From Sipunculus nudus (lineage: Eukaryota > Annelida > Sipuncula > Golfingiida > Sipunculidae), in NCBI GenBank assembly GCA_026874595.1, contig CM049316.1, positions 56,741,676 to 56,805,675 of the forward strand: DNA of 64,000 bases, given 5' to 3'. A program made the translations under genes and the position numbers. The notes under the pieces were generated by a model. The model saw only the letters and a list, made by a program, of their open reading frames with translations, was not told the origin of the DNA and did not search any database. Below are positions 35,319-47,157 of this stretch, piece by piece. Numbering within the stretch: position 1 is the first letter of the stretch; each line of letters begins with the position of its first letter.

Positions 35319-36638
35319 ATATTAATTATTTCTATATTTTGTAAAAGGAACAGACTTATACAGTATGTCAATAGTTATCCGAATTCAAGGATCATTCGGT
35401 TCATAATTTAACCTTAAAAACAAAGTTTATAATTCCGTTAGGAGTTCTGGACGCAGTCCAATATGTTTATACTCACCTCAGATACATTGGGGCCCTACAT
35501 TCAACTGTGCGGAAATATGACGTCTGTAAATAACCATGTGTATAACCATTTGTTCGCCTCCTAAAGCCACGTCATTAGGTGCAGAGGTCAATGGTCCCAG
35601 TTAAGTATTTTGGTTAATATTTATTTTCTTAGCGTTAATTCTGCATGACATTCCACGGAAATAAGAGAGAAATTTATATAGTACCCTGACAAATGTAGGG
35701 GACTCGGAAAACTCCGAAAACATGTAGGCCTTACACACAAAAGTACGATGTTTACGATCGAAAGGGCTGGCATCTATCCAACGAACACGCAATAACTTAG
35801 GAGAAAAACTCCATCACATAATCACTGCATGGTCGGAGATTAAAAGAAAATAATAAAAAACAAATGAAATAAAAACAAACAAGATATTGCAGTAGTACAA
35901 CATATTCCTGCTAGATGTCAGTGCAGTCAGCGCGAAGCCATCAGCTTCGGGATTTTCCCAGTTATCATGCCTGTCACACTTATTGAACTCCGTCTTGTGT
36001 GGATCTTGCCCGGTTTACGTACAGAGGATCAGTATTCTCTTCACTCATATTTGGGACACTGCATAAGCCAGTTATTGTTTAACTGTCTGAAGGCGCGTTG
36101 CCAAGATTAAATACCAATCACTGCAGAAGCTTCTGATTATACCAGTTCAAATGTACTATGGACTGTTTCACAGAGGAGGCTTTTATTTACGATATCCTTC
36201 GCATTGAAAGTTAAGCGAAGACTGTTTTATTGAGCACTAACTGCTTCTTGTGGGTGACATGGTGAATTGAATGAGTTACCATAACAGTGCACATAAATAC
36301 AGCAAATAGTTACGGGCTCAGAATTGGTGAGTATACTAACTTGGTGAGCATTTTTAGGTTAAAGCATATAAATATATGTACAGAGAGACAGCCCCCAATG
36401 CCGGCCTTTCATAAGAAATATTAATGACATAAATTCATCTGTGACTTGTGGCAGGTGCCTGTGTTCTCTGTATAGCAGGGACGCTTTTATAATCAGAGAG
36501 CCTGAATTCCATTCGAACCTTGTAGCACAAACTTCAAAACGCAAGCATAGCATAGTAGTCAATAAACAGAGCATTTTAGTGTGGAAAATATTTAGTCAAG
36601 TCCTTGCACTTGGGCTTGGGCCGATGAATGTGTGTCTG

Positions 36639-36759
36639 CAGAGGCGTCAATTTTTCTTCCAGGTTGGGGGGGATGACTTTGTATATATAAACAAACACAC
36701 ACACACACACATGTATATATATATATATATCTTTTTCAGCTTTTCTGAGTGACATATTC

Positions 36760-36804
<45 letters not shown>

Positions 36805-37091
36805 TTATTATTATTAGTATATACTTAATCATATTTCAATTAATTTTGAATAATAATAATGATTTAGAAAAAGTGAGTTATTTTGTGAATTCTAAGCAAG
36901 GTTTAGATATAACTTTGATTAGTAAATGGATCCAAAGTCTTTAATTCTATTAGTTAATTTATGTCATTTGCAATATTATAATATTATTCTCTGAAAAGTG
37001 GGGGGGGGGGGATGATTACATTGACCATCCCCCCCTTGCCAAAAGGTGGGGGGTATATATACCCCCAATCCCCCCTATATTGACGCCCCTG
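36639..37091. mobile_element. hAT-superfamily MITE with perfect 8-bp target duplication
   Basis: Ends CAGAGGCGTCAAT and ATTGACGCCCCTG are inverted repeats with one mismatch. The flanks 36631-36638 and 37092-37099 are both TGTGTCTG, an exact 8-bp duplication typical of hAT. The 453-bp body holds (CA)n, (AT)n and (TTA)n tracts and G runs, and no transposase. Confidence 0.9.
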
Positions 37092-37099
37092 TGTGTCTG

Positions 37100-38175
37100 T
37101 ATGTGTGTGACGTGTGTAACTGCAGTCGCAGGTGGCCTGTAAGCCCATAAGAATGGACTCCTCAATTGTTTTTTTTTCTTTTTTTTCAGTGAATGACGCA
37201 ATGTGGAGTCCTAGATTGCCCCTGCAGTCAACTGTGATTATAACACTCCATAGGCCTACATAATCGGGAGATTTAACGAATTTTCATTGATTAATGTACA
37301 GTACATCATTGTGTATACAAATGTATATTGGAAATGTATTGGAAAACATCAGGGGCGGATTAAGAAAGGGGGGGGGGGGGGGCGCAGGGGCCGCGCCCCC
37401 TCTTTTTTTCCGACCTTACCGAAAATATATGGGAAAAAAATTCATGGTACACATAATGAAAATTAAAGACCAAGTGTATAGAACAGTTAATGTATTTCTT
37501 GCTTTAAATGCATTTAATCTACCCCAGATTGCTCGATTACAACCTTAATTTTCAAAAGAAAAATTACACCTGGGAGAGGGGTACACCTCTCCAAATCCCT
37601 CTCGCCCCCTCCTAACCCGCTTCGCAGCCTCGCAATGTGAGCTGCAGGATATCTAGTGAACGCGATAACTTTTGAAGGGCTGCATATTTTTTCTCGTAAA
37701 CTGAAACAAAATTCGTTAATACAAAAATAAAAAATTAGTGCGAAAACCGATGACCTTGACCATCATCTTCAAGTTAAAATCTGCCGAAATGTAATTTTTT
37801 TTGTGAACCCCAAAACTTTTGAAGTATTTCACATTTTGTCATCAAATTTGGTACACTTGTTTCAAGAAAGTTCTATGTCAAGTTCGAGAATGGCAACCTT
37901 GACCAGGATTCTCAAGGTCAAATAAGCCAAATTATAGTTAATTTCTTGTGAACACAATAACTTATGCAGTATTGCGTATTTTTCCTCAGATATTATACGC
38001 GGATCCGGCGGGGGGGGGGGGGGCACAGGGGGTACGGGTCTCCCCAAGGCGTTCGTTATTTTATCAATAAATTTATTGGAATTTTGGTAGCTGTACGCAT
38101 ACTCCATACGGTCTAACATCTAAATTTCAACATGGATGTAACAAGATAGAATTTTTATCTCAAGCTGTCTCCCTT
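37100..38175. other. Intergenic stretch with G tracts and repeat fragments
   Basis: Holds a CAGGGGCGGATT-type hAT end near 37352 followed by G14 and GCGCAGGGGCCGCGCCCCC, GACCTTGACC-type fragments (37745-37920) and another G tract near 38011. No gene supported. Confidence 0.5.
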
Positions 38176-39196
38176 CACTCAAAAAACAGATTGCTTGAAT
38201 CAACCAAAAAATTGGTTGAATCCAACCAATTTAATTGGTCAAAATATGTCCAAACAATTTATTGTTTAAAACAACCTATTTATTTTGGTCGTAATCAAAC
38301 AACAGGTATTGGTCAAATCAACCTATATATTGCAGAGCAACCAGCACAGCTGATCATTTAAACCAACAAAATTGGTCAGTTTGTACTTTGGTTGAGGTCA
38401 ACCAAAACAAATTGGTTAAATCAGATAATAAATTGGTCACATAAACCAATCCAAATTGGTCAGACTAATGGACACATTTATGTTTGCACTGCTACTTTCA
38501 GTCCCCTTATTCTTCATGAAGATTGCCGGATTGGGAGTCTTCTTGTAAGTCATTTTTCCGTTTCGGGTTGCTCTGGTGTGGGTTTCAAGAGGAAACACAA
38601 ATTCCGCGAGGCCTTGGAATCGAACCTGTGACCGCTTGCATACAAGTCCGACGTTTTGCCCCTCAGCCATGCAGTTCAGCTTGCGTCTCTTGTGTCTGAT
38701 TTTGAGCAGTTTTGTGTCTGATGTTAAAACTGACAAATCGGTTTGGTCAGTGCTTGACCAATCAGTTAGTAAAATAACCAATATGTTGATAAAATCAACC
38801 AGTGTTTAACTCAACCAAGAAAACTGGTTAAATATATCCAAGCAAACGGTCGACCAATCAAAATTGGTCTAAATGACCAACGAAGTTGGTTACAAGTTGG
38901 TTGAAATTACCAATGTGTTGGTTAAATCAACCAGTATCATCTTAACCAACCAAATTGCTCATATATGTGTGCTAAAGTAACCAATATTTTGGTTATCAAT
39001 TGACCAATATATTGGTTAAACCTACATACAGTATTTTTATTCTGTTAACCAATACAAATTGGTAAAAACAACTAACTGGTTTGGTTTGTACTTCAACAAT
39101 GCATTGGTTAAGATAAACAATATCTTGGGTAAAACAACCAAAACTGGCTTAACCAATTAAATTGGTTATATATTTAACCAATCTCTTTTTTGAGTG
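38176..39196. mobile_element. 1 kb TIR element filled with TTGGTT/AACCAA motifs
   Basis: Ends CACTCAAAAAACAGATTG and, inverted, CACTCAAAAAAGAGATTG. Nearly the whole body is dense in AACCAA and ATTGGT, many as back-to-back palindromes (for example AACCAATTTAATTGGT). The CACT ends and repeat-filled subterminal regions recall CACTA/EnSpm elements. The flanking 3 bp do not match exactly, so the class is uncertain. A SINE-like piece interrupts the middle. Confidence 0.75.
38480..38735 (-). mobile_element. tRNA-derived SINE-like insertion
   Basis: On the minus strand an A-box-like TGGCTGAGGGG (38670-38660) is followed by a B-box-like GGTTCGATTCC (38627-38617), with a non-tRNA tail toward 38480. 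It sits inside the TTGGTT element and lacks those motifs, so it was probably inserted later. Confidence 0.6.
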
Positions 39197-40772
39197 TTCC
39201 TAATTTTCTTACAATAACCCTATTTCAAGAGGACCCAAGCAATACCGGTGACTGGAAAGGCCCTTTGGTCAATGGACGGTCAGACCTCAGGCTGAATTAC
39301 CAAATACTTCTCCGAATCAAAGTGCTCCCTCCCCCATACTGTTTATAATTATTGCGTGTACATAAATGTCTAAACGCATTTGAAACAATTTAACAGTAAG
39401 CCCAGTTTAAGTAAAACAGAAATAAGGCATACATTATGATTAGTTTACTCGCATACATACACCATATACGTATTTTATGTATTTTTATAATTGTTACACA
39501 TAGTTCGGCAAAGCAAAAATCCCTTCTTCAAAGGGCACATTGTTTCTGGCGAATGTCTAACCAATAGTTCATGAATTAGCCGAATACATGTCTACATGAA
39601 CAGGTTGGAAGATGTTGGATAGCATATATGCATGAAAAAAAATAAAGTTTGTCGAGAAGAATACTTGAATCATTTTCAGCATCATCATGCTACCAACTTT
39701 GGTAGCTCCGAAAAGTACGGTAGTATGAAGGTTAATTTCATCATATTTTGGCAGCTTGTTGGATCTGTACAAAGTTTGTACAAATTTGGTTTAAGGAATG
39801 ATAATTATATAGTCTGATAAAGACTGTGGTCCCAGTAAATTATAGGTTCGGATTCAGTCCCCCGCGGCTGCAAAATCGGAGATGATACTGATAGGATTGA
39901 TTATAGGGGTAGGATGGGGTGAAACTATCAAGGATATTATTATATGTTTAATCAATATGCATGTTCTTGAACAAGTGCTTCAATTTCATTTCAGTGATGA
40001 GTCATTCTATCGTCCAATCTCCTTTTAAATTATACAACAATTCAACTGTTTTAGGGATTCATATCTTATGTCATTGCCGCTAAATATCTATGGAGACAAG
40101 GATGGGTTATTTTAATAGTACTTCTATATGTAGGAGCTAAAAATCATTACATGCTTTGTATCAAATGTTATAACTATGCTGCTGTGTAAAATATAGTAAG
40201 TTTAATTAAAGTGATTTTGAATTCGCTAATTTAAGATTTTAAAGTTATTCAAGATTCGAATGCCCATTTATCGCAGAATTCTCACCCCGCAAATGCCACT
40301 AAGAGCCTGAACTCACGGCCTTGTTATTTTTGTTTAAAACATTCGACGCTCCTTTTTTTCATGTAGATGCTGAGCGGCGAACAGAAAAATCACACCCTTG
40401 AGGCAGTTGTGCCCCCTCTATTGCCAAATCCTGGATCCGCCACTGGATATTCAACATACAATTGTTTCAACTGAGCTCTCGGAATAGTATGGGTACTGAT
40501 GACTTTGAACTTGAAGTTTAAATCTTCGCAATTCTAGGATTAAATTGATTTCCATAAATTTGGAAGTACTAAAGATTTTTTCTTCAAATTTGAACCATCA
40601 GTTCTTCCTGCCAAAATCTCGGAGTTCGAAAACCGGTGACCTTGACCTTGAAGGTCAAACCTGCTGACATCTAGAAGCATTGATTTGAGATATATAGTGC
40701 ATATTTTTACCCGTAATGATTTGGGATGGCCGATAAGGGGGGGGGGGGGGAGGGGCATATGATAACACGGGC
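39197..40772. other. Intergenic stretch, no gene seen
   Basis: Mostly unique AT-rich DNA. A hAT-like end CCTGGATCCGCCACTG lies near 40428-40444 and a GACCTTGACCTTGAAGGTCA palindromic repeat near 40640. Confidence 0.5.
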
Positions 40773-40921
40773 CAGGCGCGGATCCAGAAGGGGGTGTTTT
40801 GGGGGTCGAGACCCCCCCCCCCCCCCCCCGCCGGCTCTTAACCAGCGACCTTTTTTTTGACATTTTTTTATGCATGACATCCGTTGACTCCTCCCTGCAT
40901 AAAATCCTGGACCCGAGCCTG
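40773..40921. mobile_element. Short hAT-like MITE with C tract
   Basis: CAGGCGCGGATCCAGAA at the left and CCTGGACCCGAGCCTG at the right are imperfect inverted ends. A long C tract lies inside. No exact 8-bp duplication was seen. Confidence 0.45.
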
Positions 40922-41424
40922 CTGCCATATACACGTTTTTTGCGTTGCAAAAACAAAGCCATTCTATTTTTTTTTGTTAAATGATTTTTGTGTGGAATCG
41001 GCTTCAAATTTAGCCAAGGTCAAAAGGAAAACGATATGGCTGGCCAATGTTAAGCACAGTCAAAAGGTGTATGTATAGTATTTTCATTTAACGTCCACGC
41101 ATGTTATCAACATGCCCCCCCCCCCTTATGTACGATAGTTGGCTGATACAGACCGCCCTAAACGAAAACAAAAAATTATGGCAATGATACGGGCCTGGCA
41201 TCTCGCGCCGCATCGTGTGGCCAGAGACACTTGTATCAGATTGCCTGGGTAATATTCCTGGTTAATAAACACCTATATAACATTTATTATATCATCACAA
41301 AAATTTCATCATAAGCGGAAAATGAAAGCTTTGTAAACTTTGTTTAGACTATTTAGAAACTATCATTTTTAGATAAATGCCGTAAACATATTTAAAGTCC
41401 AAAAATATATGTTCCTTTTAATAT

Positions 41425-41548
41425 GAAAGCTTATAAATTATGTTTAATTAAATTTTATTATGAACATATTTTGATTTCATGGAAAGGTATAAATTATGTT
41501 TAATTGAATTTTATTATGAACATATTTTGATTTCATGGGAAAGTAAAA
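41425..41548 (+). repeat. 60-bp tandem duplication before gene B
   Basis: TATAAATTATGTTTAATT through TTTGATTTCATGG(A/G)AA occurs twice back to back, with one base change in each of two places. It lies just upstream of the gene B first acceptor. Confidence 0.8.
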
Positions 41549-41580
41549 TTAGTCAATAAAAGTTATTTTTTTTCTTCCAG

Positions 41581-41626
41581 TAGGATCCATTCGGAGTTCA
41601 TGATGGACAATTGTGAAGAACACGAG
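41581..41626 (+). CDS. Gene B exon 1 (start exon)
   Basis: A strong acceptor TTTTTTTTCTTCCAG ends at 41580 and the donor GAG|GTAAAT follows 41626. ATG-ATG at 41600/41603 gives M-M-D-N-C-E-E-H-E. The acceptor before the ATG implies at least one upstream non-coding exon, which was not found. Confidence 0.65.
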
Positions 41627-43827
41627 GTAAATAAATAATAAAACTGGAACTTTCATATGTTACTAGATCTTCTTCCATATAGCAGTATCATACCTTCTTT
41701 TGGACTTTGGCCACCTTCAAACTTTTAAATAATATAACATTTTGTAATATAATTCTATTATATCATAAATTATATTCTGTAGTACCAATTGTCACTCGTT
41801 TAAAAAATATGAATATAAAAGAAGCCTGTTATTTCAGGAAAGTTTATATTTTAAAGAAACATGGTAATTTCAAATTAACACAAGAAATAACACGATTCTG
41901 ATATTAAGCCTTGATCAGAACAAAAACCGTAAAAAAAGTAATATGTTTTGATATTGTAGGGAGCGGCTGCTTTGATGGATGAAGAAAAACGGTGCCCTCA
42001 GTGTGATTTTGTTAATTTGGCGGAGGCTGAACTTTGTATCTCTTGTGCTCAAGAGCTTCCTTCTAAGGTAGCCTAAACAACCGTATTGGTTAAACATTTT
42101 GCAATATAGAATACTAAGGATCCTAATAAATAATTTAAAACATGTGTATGTGGTTAAAACCACAGATTCTTGGTTGTTATGTAATATTACTCTTTTTTGT
42201 TACAGATTCTGTACTGAAATATTCTTTAATTTATCTAGGTTGGTTTGATTTATATTATGGGAAAAGACTTTTTAAACATATTTCTAGATACTGTTAGTTT
42301 GGCATTTATGTTCCAAGTTTTTTAGAGTGAAGTTAAACACCTCTCTTCTCATTGCTATATTCAATTATAACATGCATAATTTGTGTACTCAGACATATAA
42401 CACATCTTTTTGTCCCAGGAGGAAACAAAAAACCAGCTTCTTCACAAAAGAAACAACTTATCGTGTAGGTTCTGCACGACCATCATGACAGAAGATTGTA
42501 GGATTTGTCCCATGTGTTCAAAGTCTCGAGATCTCCCACTAGACAGGGTGCTGAAGAAGAAATACGTGGTAAAATATTTCATATGTACTTCCTGCTTCCA
42601 CGACTATAACCAAAATATCGTTTTTTGTTTATTGTAGTCATAAGTGAATGGCTTAACGTGGTCTTTTTGTGGCTTTCAGGAGGAAAAGCAAAGCTGTCTG
42701 GCCGATGATAGACATACCATATCGTGTAAGTTCTGCACGAGTAAAATCAAAGAAGATTCTAGGATCTGTCCAATATGCTCAAAATCGCAGGATCTACCAA
42801 AAGAGGGCGCGCAGCGGAAAGATACGGTAGAAAAACCAAACTTTTTTTCACGTTTTGATTTTGATAAAAGGATGTTCTAAACGCAGCCACCTCATGTTCT
42901 TCACTACAATAACAAATCGGAGTATATATATATTAAAAAAATCTTGAAACACATCAACTTACACTACTGACCTTTTCGGCGCTTTTTGAAAATGTACCGA
43001 TTTAAATTATGAACGACATCATCTTCGGCGAATGTAAGGCAGTAAACTGTGATCATGTTTATAAATGTCACACTGGTGGACCGTGGCACTTTGCTGTCTT
43101 TAACAATTTCCTGATAGTTAGTTACACCATATACAAATTATAGATCACAGTAACGTCAAATTAGAGATATTCAAAAAAATTTCAACAGACGTTATATGCT
43201 AAATTTATTTGAATGTTGAAATATATTGGATAATGGGTGTGATATGTCCTCTGTTACGTGTAGTCCATAATTCTCGTCAAGAGACATTACAGAGATTTCT
43301 ACATTACATTCACTGTGTGGATAATTCTCCATCATAGTAGGTAACAGTGTAATAAAATAGTAATATTGAAATTACTTATTCAAAGAAGTCCGTTATAGGT
43401 GGCACCACCTGTAAGGTTACACAGCAGTAGAGCTTGCTGAGTCTTACGGTTATTTATTGTGGTATGTTAGCATTCGGATGGACAGACATCCGGTCAAACT
43501 ACGGATAAAGGCCAGTTCCTGTAATTTAGTTGTTTTTTAGTCAGCTGATCTATAAGACATTGCTTTCTTTTCATATAGGATGACTGGTTTACGGACGACG
43601 AAGACGAGTGTTCAGAATGTACCTATAAAACTAAAGCATCAATATGTGAAATGTGCGGGAAGGTCTTGAGGAAGAAACCAGGATATGTCGAGCGAAACTG
43701 CATGGCTGAGCGTGACAAGCCTCCTACAGAACCTGGCCATAAAGACGACCAACGAGAGCATAATCAGATAAAAGAAATATTTGGAGGATTTTTGACCTTC
43801 TGCAAAAAAGCAAGTATTCAAAAATAG
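41600..43827 (+). CDS. Gene B: small four-NZF zinc-finger protein
   Basis: Spliced gene with coding exons 41581-41626 (start ATG 41600, second in-frame ATG 41603), 41960-42067, 42419-42568, 42680-42826 and 43579-43827 (TAG 43825). All are phase 0 at their joins, giving about 226 residues. Each of the last four exons carries one C-x2-C-x8/10-C-x2-C module. The first matches gene A module 3 almost residue for residue. The second and third are tandem exon duplicates. The fourth is shortened by two residues between knuckles. There is no UBA, RING or other catalytic part. It may be a competitor or adaptor for the same ligands as gene A; that is inference. The first exon stays open upstream of the ATG to its acceptor, so a further upstream exon cannot be excluded. 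Confidence 0.78.
41960..42067 (+). CDS. Gene B exon 2, D-F type NZF
   Basis: 36 codons, phase 0-0: M-D-E-E-K-R-C-P-Q-C-D-F-V-N-x6-C-I-S-C. The core is identical in protein to gene A exon 6, while the DNA differs at seven or more silent sites. This indicates an old duplication held by selection, not a recent copy. Acceptor ATTGTAG, donor AAG|GTAGCC. Confidence 0.85.
42419..42568 (+). CDS. Gene B exon 3, zinc module
   Basis: 50 codons, phase 0-0: L-S-C-R-F-C-T-T-x8-C-P-M-C-S-K-S-R-D-L-P, with an extra Cys inside the loop. Acceptor TGTCCCAG, donor GTG|GTAAAA. Closely similar to the next exon. Confidence 0.82.
42680..42826 (+). CDS. Gene B exon 4, zinc module, duplicate of exon 3
   Basis: 49 codons, phase 0-0: I-S-C-K-F-C-T-S-x8-C-P-I-C-S-K-S-Q-D-L-P. 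Same length class, same lead (E-E-K/T-x) and same end as exon 3, only 111 bases away. Acceptor CTTTCAG, donor ACG|GTAGAA. Confidence 0.82.
43579..43827 (+). CDS. Gene B exon 5, short-loop zinc module and C-terminus
   Basis: 82 codons then TAG. It encodes D-D-E-D-E-C-S-E-C-T-Y-K-T-K-A-S-I-C-E-M-C, with eight residues between the Cys pairs where ten are usual and no Asn. The T-Y...M ubiquitin-contact pattern is kept. The tail is charged, then aromatic (E-I-F-G-G-F-L-T-F-C). A weak alternative donor (GCAA|GTATTC) near the end would change the last few residues only. Confidence 0.78.
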   Translation, partial: DDWFTDDEDECSECTYKTKASICEMCGKVLRKKPGYVERNCMAERDKPPTEPGHKDDQREHNQIKEIFGGFLTFCKKASIQK

Positions 43828-43895
43828 AGAGGGAGAAATGAGTCTTTTGATTTGGATCGTATTATTGTGTTTGTGTGTGTGTTCAGGGGACAAAA

Positions 43896-43943
<48 letters not shown>
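43896..43943. repeat. (AT)n tract after gene B
   Basis: AT dinucleotide run just past the gene B stop. Confidence 0.85.
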
Positions 43944-43950
<7 letters not shown>

Positions 43951-44631
43951 CTGACGCTCAAAATCTCTTACGGACGCTCGGTTCTGAGTTTTCAATCGTC
44001 CGATGGGACAATTTCTGGCTTGGCCTTCGGAATTTGTAGTAGTCAATGACTACTATCTACCTCAAACGAACCCATCAATGGTGTAAACACCATACTGATA
44101 AATGAAGCTTTCAATTCTTTATAAACATATATTCATATTATGACACGAATGTTAAATAATATAATGACATGATCATTAAAAAATACGATAAAAGATTATT
44201 TTTTTACAAAACTCTTCAAATGGACACATATGGACACGTATTTGAATAATTAAATACATCAGTCGATCCAACAAAGCTATAGGTGTTTATTGGTAAATCG
44301 GGGAAAACAGTAAAATATACAATCGGTATGATTACGGGGATTATATAGGGAAGCATTTATTTTATCTTTTCGTTTCTCTTAATTTTTATTCAATGGTGTA
44401 TTTATGCATTGGTACAGATCATAATACGGGTTGACCATCTTAATATCGTCGACCCAATATCCGTTCGGTTATTGGGTCAGACCCATCTGAAGATGGGTCT
44501 GTTGGGAAGATGGCGCGCACCATATGTACCTTGAATCCTTGAATTAACATTTTATATTAATATTTGATTGGAATAGCATAATGACTTTTTCCTTTTAAAA
44601 TAAAAAAGTCATGAATACAGTAAACACAGAG

Positions 44632-44695
<64 letters not shown>

Positions 44696-45440
44696 GAAAA
44701 TCAGTAAATAAAGTTACATAACAACCATGCATGTCTAAGAAGTATGAAACCTTAATATATTCATCAGTCGCCTTTTACTTTGCAGGTATATGAAGAACCA
44801 TGCATGATGTTTTAGTTTGTTTATAAGCTACCAATGGACTATTCGAGGGACAAACGACGTTATGCTAGAAGGCACATGTGCAGAGCATATATACAGTCTG
44901 GCACAGCGTTTGGTAGTAGCTTAACCTTAAAAGCGGTTTATTATGTTTTACTTTATATCAGTAATGTTGCAGTGCTTTCTATTGAGTATTTTGTATAAAG
45001 GTAAATGAAAAACATGTAATTGGTTCAAAATCAGCATTGAACGTGCATTACATGATGGTGGTTTATTTGCTTTAGGAGCAAGCTAATTATTTATTAATAT
45101 TTTGATATTAGCCGCGTATATTATCATCACTTGCATGCAACCTTCACGCCTTTGATTTGTCTGTTTTATACACAAACATGTTATCACATACATATGTACG
45201 GGATAATGATGAAATAATAAATCCTTGTTAGGTCTTGGCCACTTTTATTTCATACTATTTCATACTATTAGTATTATGAACACTTGGAAAGTGTTTCCTT
45301 ATTTCAGAACATTTTTCGTTTCCATATGCAAGTATACATCATTTAATCACAGGGTAAACGTTGCTTTTACATACAGGAAACACTATCAAATCAGATACAC
45401 CCATTTATTATGCTTTGCAGATCTGGGAAGTATTATTACA
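43944..45440. other. AT-rich intergenic stretch
   Basis: No gene supported. Contains a second (AT)n run at about 44637-44693 and an acceptor-like TTTGCAG|GTATATGAAGAACC near 44785 with a short frame that stops at once. Confidence 0.55.
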
Positions 45441-46284
45441 AAAACAACTGATCCATGGGTCATGACGCTCAGCTGAATTTGGCATACAGGTGATGCATGT
45501 ATTAATTGTATCCCCCAAAACAAAGTTTGGCAGATGCTATGTTTTTGACCGGGTTCCACCGCCGCCGCGTTAGTTTTCGGAATAGAACTCTGAGACCACA
45601 GAACAGATTTTTCCGAAACTTTACACCATCATCGGGTCACATGTGAACTGGTGCCTGGGGACTAATTAACATGCCCTAGTTTGCCCTAATTGAGATTTTT
45701 CAAGTACCTCCCTGGATATGAAGTAAGAAGATTCTAGGTTCAACAGTAAAGTTTTGTGCCCTGCCAGTCATGGTGCTAATAATCGTGACTTCGGCCTCTA
45801 TAGGTCGCAGAATATAGGTCAACATGGCCTAATTTCAGGTTTCCAAGGAGATTTCCCTAGGATCTCCCTGGGAGTCACGTAAGAAGATTCTACGCCAAAT
45901 GAATAAAATTAGTGCCCTGTCTGACTGTCAGGGTTTCAAAATCGTGTTTTCGGCCTGTAGGCTGCAGAATAAAGGTCAGCATGAAATTATTTAAGGGTTA
46001 CATGTTGCGTTAGAAGTTTCTAGGCTTAGCATACTATTTGTGCCCATCTGGCCTTCAGGGTGCTCATATATCTTTTTCCTATAAATCACAGAATATTGGT
46101 CCCTGTAACCTTATTTCATGTTTCCAAGGACATTTAAATTTGAATAATAAGAACAAAATCCGTAAAAATTTGAAAAAAAATACAGGTGACGCCACAAGTC
46201 TTCAGGAACTGAAAAAACCCTTCATGATCAATATGTCACCAATGGCAATCAATGCATCTGTTATTCAGTCACTGCGAATTAATT
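45441..46284 (+). repeat. Repeat family 1 copy mixed with a family 2 end
   Basis: Left terminus CCATGGGTCATGACGCTCAGCTGA at about 45452, then a minus-oriented family 2 end (GTATCCCCCAAAAC...) at about 45508-45660, then family 1 body text (GTTTCCAAGGA, TTTGTGCCC) to about 46250. A nested arrangement. Confidence 0.6.
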
Positions 46285-47157
46285 GTATCCGCCAAAACGA
46301 AGTTTTTTGACGGGGCGTATTCGTTTCCGGAGAACTCCTCTGAGACTACTGGACTGATTTTTCCGAAACTTACACCAATTATCGAGTCACATGTGAACTG
46401 GTGCCTTACCAATTTTCGTTGACCTCTGACCTATCCTCTTTGCCCAGCGTCCATTTGTGCGTCTGTTTCCACACATAAACCCACATATCTCGGGAACCGT
46501 TTGACCGATCAGGAAAATTTTTTTGAACAAATGTAGCCCTTGGATAGCTTTATAACATACAAAAAAAAATGGTGGCGCCACATGCAACCATGTTTGCACA
46601 GTGTCCATCTGTTCTTCTGCCTTGGGTTAAAATCACTCATATCTCAGTTGTGGTTTGACTTATCTGCCTAAAATTTTGCGTGTATATACATTCTGGACAG
46701 CTTTCTTGATTTTATGACAGGTGGCGCCCCCTTTATTCTAGTTTACGGTTCAGACATCCATGCTCATATCTCGGGAACCGTACGACCGATTGGGTCAAAA
46801 TTTTGCATGTGTAAAGATCTCACATAGCTCTTAATCATACACAAATTTGGTGGCGCCACCTGCCACCATTTTTGCACAAGTACTTCTGTTTGTCTGCTGT
46901 GGGATTAAATCAATCATATACATGTAGGGGTTTGACTTTTCTGCCTTAAATTTTGCATATGTATACAACTTGGACAGCTTTCTGGATTTTGTGGTAGGTG
47001 GCGCAACCTACATACACATTTCTGCAGACATCCATGCTAATATGCAACACACCTCACTCTAGTTCACCTTGCCACTCAATCCATGCCTCACTTCACCCGT
47101 TCCACTCTGATTTTGGCGGAACATGTAGTCGCTTGTCGACTACCCGTTTTCTAGTTC
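46285..47157 (-). repeat. Repeat family 2, inverted copy
   Basis: Starts at the GTATCCGCCAAAACG hairpin end and finishes at GTAGTCGCTTGTCGACTAC near 47127, the reverse of the 3321-4793 copy. It holds fewer 280-bp units than that copy. Confidence 0.72.

Noticed and set aside
36400-36560. tRNA-like ATTCGAACC near 36510
   Set aside because: Only a B-box-like piece is present, with no convincing A-box or stem, so not called a tRNA or SINE.
40540-41007. 155-codon minus frame with poly-Gly
   Set aside because: It crosses G/C tracts, a short MITE and GACCTTGACC repeats; no coding signature.
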